Below, in pieces: positions 62,901 through 64,000 of a stretch of 64,000 nt of DNA (positions within the stretch are counted from its first letter, which is position 1; every line of letters begins with the position of its first letter). The stretch spans positions 1 to 64,000 of the forward strand of contig NZ_WJPP01000006.1 in the NCBI RefSeq assembly GCF_009649225.1. Reading direction: 5' to 3'. The position numbers and the translations under genes were made by a program. A model generated the notes under the pieces. That model worked only from the letters and a program-made list of their open reading frames with translations, was not told the DNA's origin and ran no database searches. Source of the DNA: Spiribacter salilacus (GTDB lineage: Bacteria > Pseudomonadota > Gammaproteobacteria > Nitrococcales > Nitrococcaceae).

Positions 62901-64000
62901 GGCGAAGAATCGATCACAATCGAGTCGCCACGCAGAGTAAGATCACTCAAAGCCGATACCGTGCCACCCGCCAGCACGAGCTGGCCGGCACTGCCCAAAT
63001 CAAGCGCATCCGCTGTGATTAGCGCGTCATTCACTGTAAAGTTGCTACCCACATCGATGCGCACCTGATCAACGGCATCCAGCACCGCTCGGCTATCGGT
63101 CAACGCATTAGGCTCTTCACCGCTATAGCTAATGACTGGGCCACCCAACGTGAATGTGTTGCTCACATCCACGGCCATTTCGGCAGCTCGGCCTTCACCA
63201 ATCCATTGGGCTGAACCTACGTTTACATTGAACTCGCTATCTGTGTCGGTCGCCTCAAGCGTGGCATTACCGCCAAGCATTAAGTGCCCATCTGCCTCAA
63301 GGCCGATCAGTGAAGCCGCCTCGATGGTCACGCTGTCGGCGATTGTGGCGCTGTCATCAACCTGATCCTGTGTGGCGAAATTGCCCAGCGTCAGATCGGC
63401 GCCTGACTTCAGGCGGAAGGCCTCGACATCGGCCACCACATTTTCAAGGGTGAGATCGGCGCCGGCCTCAATCAGATACCGCCCACCGATAAACTCACCA
63501 GAAATGGTGAAGTCGTTCACCGCCTGCCAGTGTGACAAGGCCGTTGGGTCTGCCTGACGCACTTCGGCCACACCGGCAAAAGCGATCTCATCGCCCTCTA
63601 GGCTCACGCTTTCATCGGCCACAACGTAACCGTCGCTCGTTACCGTCAGCAAGCCATCGGTGGCCAGCGTAATCTGGCCAACACCCAGCGTGTCGCCATC
63701 GATCTTGGTATCCACCAATAAGTCTTCGGAGGACCGGAGGATTACCCCCTTGGCCGCATCAAACTGATTCTGGCCCAAGGTGAGCTGATCAGAGCGCAGC
63801 ACCTTAAATTCGACGGCGCCTGCCGATTGAATCGCTGCGGGATCACCCGTCTCCGCTTTTTCCTGCACCACAATGGTGTTCTCAGCGCCTAAGCGAACGC
63901 CTAAGCGAATCAGACTGTCTGCGTCGGTGGTCTTTAGAAGTGCCGCGCCGCCCACCTCAATCGTATCGGCTGCCGCATCGATCAATCCGGTGGAATGAAG
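50333..64000 (-). CDS. Second giant repetitive surface/adhesin-like protein (5' end outside window)
   Basis: More than 4,550 codons are open to the right edge without a stop; codons before the nominal TTG at 63985 are also open, so the start lies outside. It is homologous to the C-terminal ~4,500 residues of the neighbouring giant. Shared parts are the beta-helix-like GDLTL/ADNIxQ repeats, the globular block (59770-62255) with LEVVAQKRVVVGEE, and a shared C-terminal domain ending LWQPGYNLWGLGTGSL and FDLIATPTL. Differences are a LamG-like insertion, three 438-bp tandem repeats and a poly-Asp run. No cysteine was seen in the visible part. It ends 4 bp upstream of the -35 box of the RHH promoter. 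Probably another substrate of the same export genes, unless its own set lies upstream. Confidence 0.92.
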   Translation of the reverse strand, partial: LHSTGLIDAAADTIEVGGAALLKTTDADSLIRLGVRLGAENTIVVQEKAETGDPAAIQSAGAVEFKVLRSDQLTLGQNQFDAAKGVILRSSEDLLVDTKIDGDTLGVGQITLATDGLLTVTSDGYVVADESVSLEGDEIAFAGVAEVRQADPTALSHWQAVNDFTISGEFIGGRYLIEAGADLTLENVVADVEAFRLKSGADLTLGNFATQDQVDDSATIADSVTIEAASLIGLEADGHLMLGGNATLEATDTDSEFNVNVGSAQWIGEGRAAEMAVDVSNTFTLGGPVISYSGEEPNALTDSRAVLDAVDQVRIDVGSNFTVNDALITADALDLGSAGQLVLAGGTVSALSDLTLRGDSIVIDSSPVVGAGGSITAVAEKSLMLRTHLGAQYDDETNLVDWVDSISLTSNTADISIGNGATDIDGDTVTVLNAGAIFANNQIELDASGQVNLLAGAALEARDTGSTLRATADAELFVAGSADLSAGGLLHLAGEVVTIQGDGEVTDTGASAELQVHAVDQIVITGALDSSGNIELKSGIDLNNNGTVRVLEVGRATAAGNLDVLASGAVKLRADVSGQSSELIRVPTLVDRTVYEPEVSGYQDTLDGTIVIPKVTWSTTTQLEVVAQKRVVVGEEFVRLDATLEQIGYHNGTDFKEFFVEGIGESDEGVDYSNDEIDWSNAGTTLLPDRAATAVSTTDPNDPDYKRFDQLDTAQRQAVLNHLGYKPLFDFSYSNAEKVTVIDGTATTQATTPSWSGNSTRVMNLSESGWQDFYIQLPQGAEEDIQRIVSQGAPQYLVDDDTREGTNDGEWKTAADFGVTVEYVNVDDDSDVQTTFTEGTDYNNANIDWESFELSEPAVDAGWDDLTDAQQIAVAKELGYLPVFGDPTADLDELGEWVGTVFDTAQVTYTQEESRWTEALYPTNRSYRVVETGADEAYWEVGYVDNTGKRSFELLDSEKTLELSYTPAWAENYAATSGPEEAEMAADYVGGGGFTNLIKADQDYLDALEDYTASLTRQGEREIGDQLAAKYGFFDGSASQSFEVSSSDQSKWSREILSELGDGSYSVYRSDGTQSGDLIGAEQKDDVTVSISPVVKTSGNVGLGSDTFAQTFTLEAWIYNSPDGKIFEFVSDDAGNTRSIEIIDGKAIFWLYQGGDDVWSGVTSSSRVDVTQYRHVVAKYAYNPDYRAPLMLFVDGKNDTNKYKDYSDTLTRPYNVEGDWEIGIAGAVALRSYDVDIYNYYLSDSGIRDNYIAGIFGAYGDGSYSGGTQTQSRADWIAQAIDLSLSRDTAVSKNNSFMSFAEGGQYRVQYDIDGSTLTASKISKKDVTTAKEIFYDYDYEWQSTDVDLRDQRLKLDYQMVYQPSDVTGLVNEFGLKSQEVATVSEITENVWKRTPTYSLSAQTEQVAGVGNETQTIATFAGNALDAQNIRIESGADVTVTAVVEASGTLEIDAAGTVTAQGHNVTADDGITTINTIAELTAGTSLDISAGGDVDLAATSVLTAQGPAGEVAVAATGDVTLRGTVLGSDLDFEAGVNLTLVSTAVLEGLGEANSDTLALAAGQTLSRTAGETAQHKAYLAVDHLIVDVDGQTALDLNGLDTLTLKGEGGDLQISHRGALNLNAEATDSDISLTNWGDLSLLDLNLSGDTADNRLEIEVKTEFSSNAVATQAGIVVRDLVSTGYVALTAAGTLSHESATSTAIEVDHLDLDLVGDADLRTLVGRLDAKIEFGDLTLDQGSGVLTLDEVRVIGGDLTVDSDAGIRLEDVQLSGVAEARGDGETTNAGDTRDITLDAANIVDRVGTATLRTTAGDILGLGGLDVAQLSADELVLEAATGIEGLAISANRLTTATSTGGDLTLRHLSADETLSIGDLSLAGSGTLTLNTVDDLYLDDASSVSVNNGTIRLESETGNITVDEPTGWSSNSDDSIAGYKDLSFIATLGVVDLHRQYATADGTLEYRAAGFQFDGETAFTENLSAETVIIHAVHGDPTDLDKSTFGETLTINADIAAESRVELMSDRDVLVIGDITHSDGGDNQIDTLSMRANGLATVEVQDVDGDGNGIVDGGGNAVTSTRTTGDITLNTQALSVDVFDLRADANIAIATQDDLTLKGNFLALEGFSPVESLRVDVRGTDGTPSVLDFASGVLKATDSINLVADEIQMNVGSLLQTRDLIVDAGFDVMVNTRVDTLDAYSAGGTVEVREATDLEVQRLGSGGGDVILNARGNLTLHDVWIDADGRDDDSGQTIGNRIIVSNLGDIALAAVEAGRDDVDKLLSEVQINTRGAVSLITGTAGADNHIIAANAKINDGKLKSGSSDRQDDWAQGSGQSGLNVATADGTFDYNATENAANALLDLEGSDGNAVQGDYVISLPSDDPSFGEGSLATLTSKATGDIFVLELPLGDAQGLDLESLNGKVMLAGDFGRADSDIRLSGQSIDAGGTITAQNLSVKLSENATLNTQASGLSLENGQAVDLVIHQSGELSSGDVELQGGSHLTLNADNNVQLATLKSANTDSEQLVVVLRGDGGSNFALTDGLDMTGSIDAGDRAFTVDADTSRLEGDLIAGSFVLVGSGNTAVLDGTVTASDAAGITIDDSLRAVDALTLKVTDNTADIVLGRAADQLSEGQAPFYLASNGDSDLATLRLELAGGDAVFHSVIDAGTGTSPTTDRLEGLEIDGAEDVTFNEALEVAGDVTINATGNVNFAKGVTLHDGGSLTINGAQDVRFTDGLLTLQASSGEAGDVTINAAELLTGDGNTAEDFVIDYDLSGSAEGGAVTLNAVLGADNLLQDLTIDNAASVSLDKAVTVQGNVDLTTDTLVVDAALNSTSSGSLAVTAATANRDMAVDVATEQADTLTLTTAEIDRLSGFASQRLEATGQLSVGVADTTFELSRDTELVSGGAMTLNAIGSADGSARDLLLNSGTGNLELNAIDLTGDLSVVAVGDITQAADTTIDITGLADLTTTGNNITLGTGSDAFTSGTLRVNAADVTVVDTDAGITFSGDSDITGALNLTAQNTITDDTAATLSVAGAATFNVVSETGDILLDNANHLDDVITVTAARDVVLKDTDSGITLGAMDIGRNLTVTADGNIDQANGTSIDVTGLADLTATDYDITLGTGSSDDFTSATLRMSADNVTLVDTDAGITFSGNSVITGDLDLTAQDTMTDGDNATLSIDGAATFNVISSTGNILLDNANHLDGVITVTAAYDVVLNDTDSGITLGAMAIGRDLNVTAADNINQATGTDIDVTGLADLTATGNDITLGTGSDDFTSATLRVSADNVTLVDTDAGITFSGNSAITGDLDLTAQDTITDGDAATLSVTRAATFEVNGGDGDVLLDNAHRLDGVVTITDATHVNLHDDDDDDDAGIMLGNIDITGDLTVNTSGLIDQATDTRFVVGGNAVFDAEAAAINLTATNNAVTGTVALNNTGTDAVAFTQTGALALAASNVGSGALTLIATGAITQTGALVQAEEAEGTALTVARFATDGAAITLDHADNELTQAVSAQNTGTTNSIHIVNSIDTALDDVDTAGDFTIHVNGALTQSANGVSVGGLTDLTADSIRLGNNPSFTTKQVTFTSDGAVEINHTQNNDAKIVGTNTAASLILRADGVITSAANASVTVTGDASIKADNLNSEDDAITVGTESDEVFSIGGEAWFQAGNSGDITVGGDGTVNFGSLRLTTDGDVTINENSSTLLSNASVIGSLDLTSTGNITDGDAEASDAATLTITGALTLETDTESDILLDNGHAVGGIVTFTQSRDATLITNSGNIRLGNVDASRNLTLNSAGGISAEADVDINVAEVATLQIGDNSDLTLGADNNVSFGALQVVTGGNVTLELDRALEFSGASSITGNLDLDVAGTIGTRDGGNLSVGGTSKLVAERDEDPLNIMLTSNLNEFAGALEIAGEEVQIAASGAVELADVSALSFDLSLSGALTNTDDADIDVIGNATLEAASMDLGGQANASLKAGTFTITSDGLVKLTHVDDTLFVGENTMGALELISRGEITDQDDGGVTSLSITGQTTLTAQATNQTLFVITLDNGNDFGGAFNVLAAESLRVNDVNTLQLGNVAVPEAEVSANGMITNVAGAQMIIDEQLTLSSASADLGDQNGDQLEASLFNITTTGDAVLSVDGAAVLAADNSIGGLFDLSATGEIDDGGNAVLDVTGTARFGAAGSPITLENDHRFGDLEITEAGGLVSVNMSGDLVANGINADGAVSLTSTGAMTLSGTVRAQGLTATSGGAITSTADITLGGNADLRARGTIDLGGSLNARAVNLNASIIQMQADGEIRSGGGLINLRSTAAPMVLGQLTTGGEVRLDAGGHRVMSASGNIGVNVQAGVLTLSALPHTVTGSAPGVRGQLLDLESELIKVSANSIRLPAGFGDRLSLIDRDGNGFLYQSGPQNQGVFLISVGNRAGLAPWLDREILLRSYGLGAALSEDAAGPNNSLLLDSRAGSWFGQGMLERDRMSRSSFLSEWRESMWGDRESQTLVGSGARDSLLTMRLPGDLWQPGYNLWGLGTGSLVVNHYGSLQFWSLGQTLPDLLDFDLIATPTL
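53830..55150 (-). repeat. Three tandem ~438-bp repeats in giant gene 2
   Basis: The string CCGCTGAAGGTGATGCCGGC recurs starting at 54123, 54561 and 55002, i.e. 438 and 441 bp apart, within stretches that stay nearly identical over most of the unit. Each unit encodes about 146 residues with SGITLGAMxIGRxLxVTA, VTGLADLTATxxDITLGTG, VTLVDTDAGITFSGNS and DAATLSVxxAATF. Near identity at DNA level shows recent duplication or gene conversion. Confidence 0.75.
53906..53933 (-). repeat. Hexanucleotide microsatellite encoding poly-Asp
   Basis: The plus strand reads GCATCGTCATCGTCATCGTCATCG, i.e. about four units of ATCGTC, encoding a run of Asp (HDDDDDDDAGI). The matching place in the sister 438-bp repeats reads NDTDSGITL, so about four codons were added here. 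It is in frame and prone to slippage in steps of two codons. Confidence 0.7.
59770..62255 (-). other. Globular block with duplicated DY-IDW/LGY modules, giant protein 2
   Basis: Homologous to 27120-29250. The first module has VDYSNDEIDWSNAG (61965-62040) and AQRQAVLNHLGYKPLFDF (about 61810-61870). The second has DYNNANIDWESF (61455-61505) and AQQIAVAKELGYLPVF (about 61345-61400). The block ends with ITENVWKRTPTYSL. In this copy a LamG-like domain is inserted after the second module. Confidence 0.6.
60240..60700 (-). other. LamG/concanavalin-like lectin domain inserted in giant protein 2
   Basis: About 150 residues with the LamG-like jellyroll signature: FTLEAWIYNSPDGKIFEF, KAIFWLYQGGDDVW, YRHVVAKYAYNP, LMLFVDGKND, WEIGIAG. 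Giant protein 1 has no LamG-like sequence at this point. The DNA is distinctly more A+T-rich than its surroundings, suggesting acquisition from another source. Such domains usually bind glycans or proteins. Confidence 0.65.

Overview
The window looks like a chromosomal segment of a Gammaproteobacterium, probably free-living and possibly marine. This is inferred from a DUF1820 protein, tadA, an RHH-less PutA and SapC. G+C is moderate (mid-50s % by eye). No phage, IS or CRISPR is visible.

Layout. Positions 1-8.5 kb hold housekeeping and metabolic genes. These are tRNA-Ser(GGA) with its terminator, a DUF1820 gene, a small unknown gene, and tadA behind a two-component pair (LuxR-type response regulator and cytoplasmic hybrid histidine kinase). 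Divergent from these is putA, for proline catabolism, with a structured leader. Next is a small unknown gene split by an in-frame TAG. From about 8.5 kb to the right edge, everything is on the minus strand and is devoted to making and apparently exporting giant repetitive proteins.

The minus-strand locus reads, in transcription order: (1) a giant gene entering from the right edge (more than 4,550 codons in view, 5' end outside); (2) a 70-aa ribbon-helix-helix protein with its own promoter; (3) an uninterrupted 10,763-codon gene whose product starts with an LEPR-XLL-like motif and is built almost wholly of beta-strand repeats; (4) sapC; (5) a TolC-like outer-membrane channel; (6) a HlyD-type adaptor; (7) a membrane-anchored HlyD with a GAF-like N-terminal half; (8) a PqqD-like/M50 metalloprotease/HlyD fusion; (9) a shortened SecA-like ATPase; (10) the interrupted small gene. 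Genes 3-9 are tightly spaced, several overlapping, so they form one transcription unit of about 40 kb.

Working model (inference). The locus exports a surface or S-layer-like protein of about 1.1 MDa through a TolC/HlyD conduit. There is no ABC transporter in it. A SecA-like motor and an M50-HlyD membrane protein occupy the place that SapD (ABC) has in the Campylobacter sapCDEF S-layer system. The ribbon-helix-helix protein has no toxin partner, and an inverted repeat lies in the spacer between a TTGACA -35 box and a -10-like box upstream of it, so it may control the operon. The two giant proteins are tandem paralogues over at least 13 kb. They have diverged by inserted globular domains (a LamG-like lectin fold in one), low-G+C patches, internal tandem duplication and a poly-Asp microsatellite.
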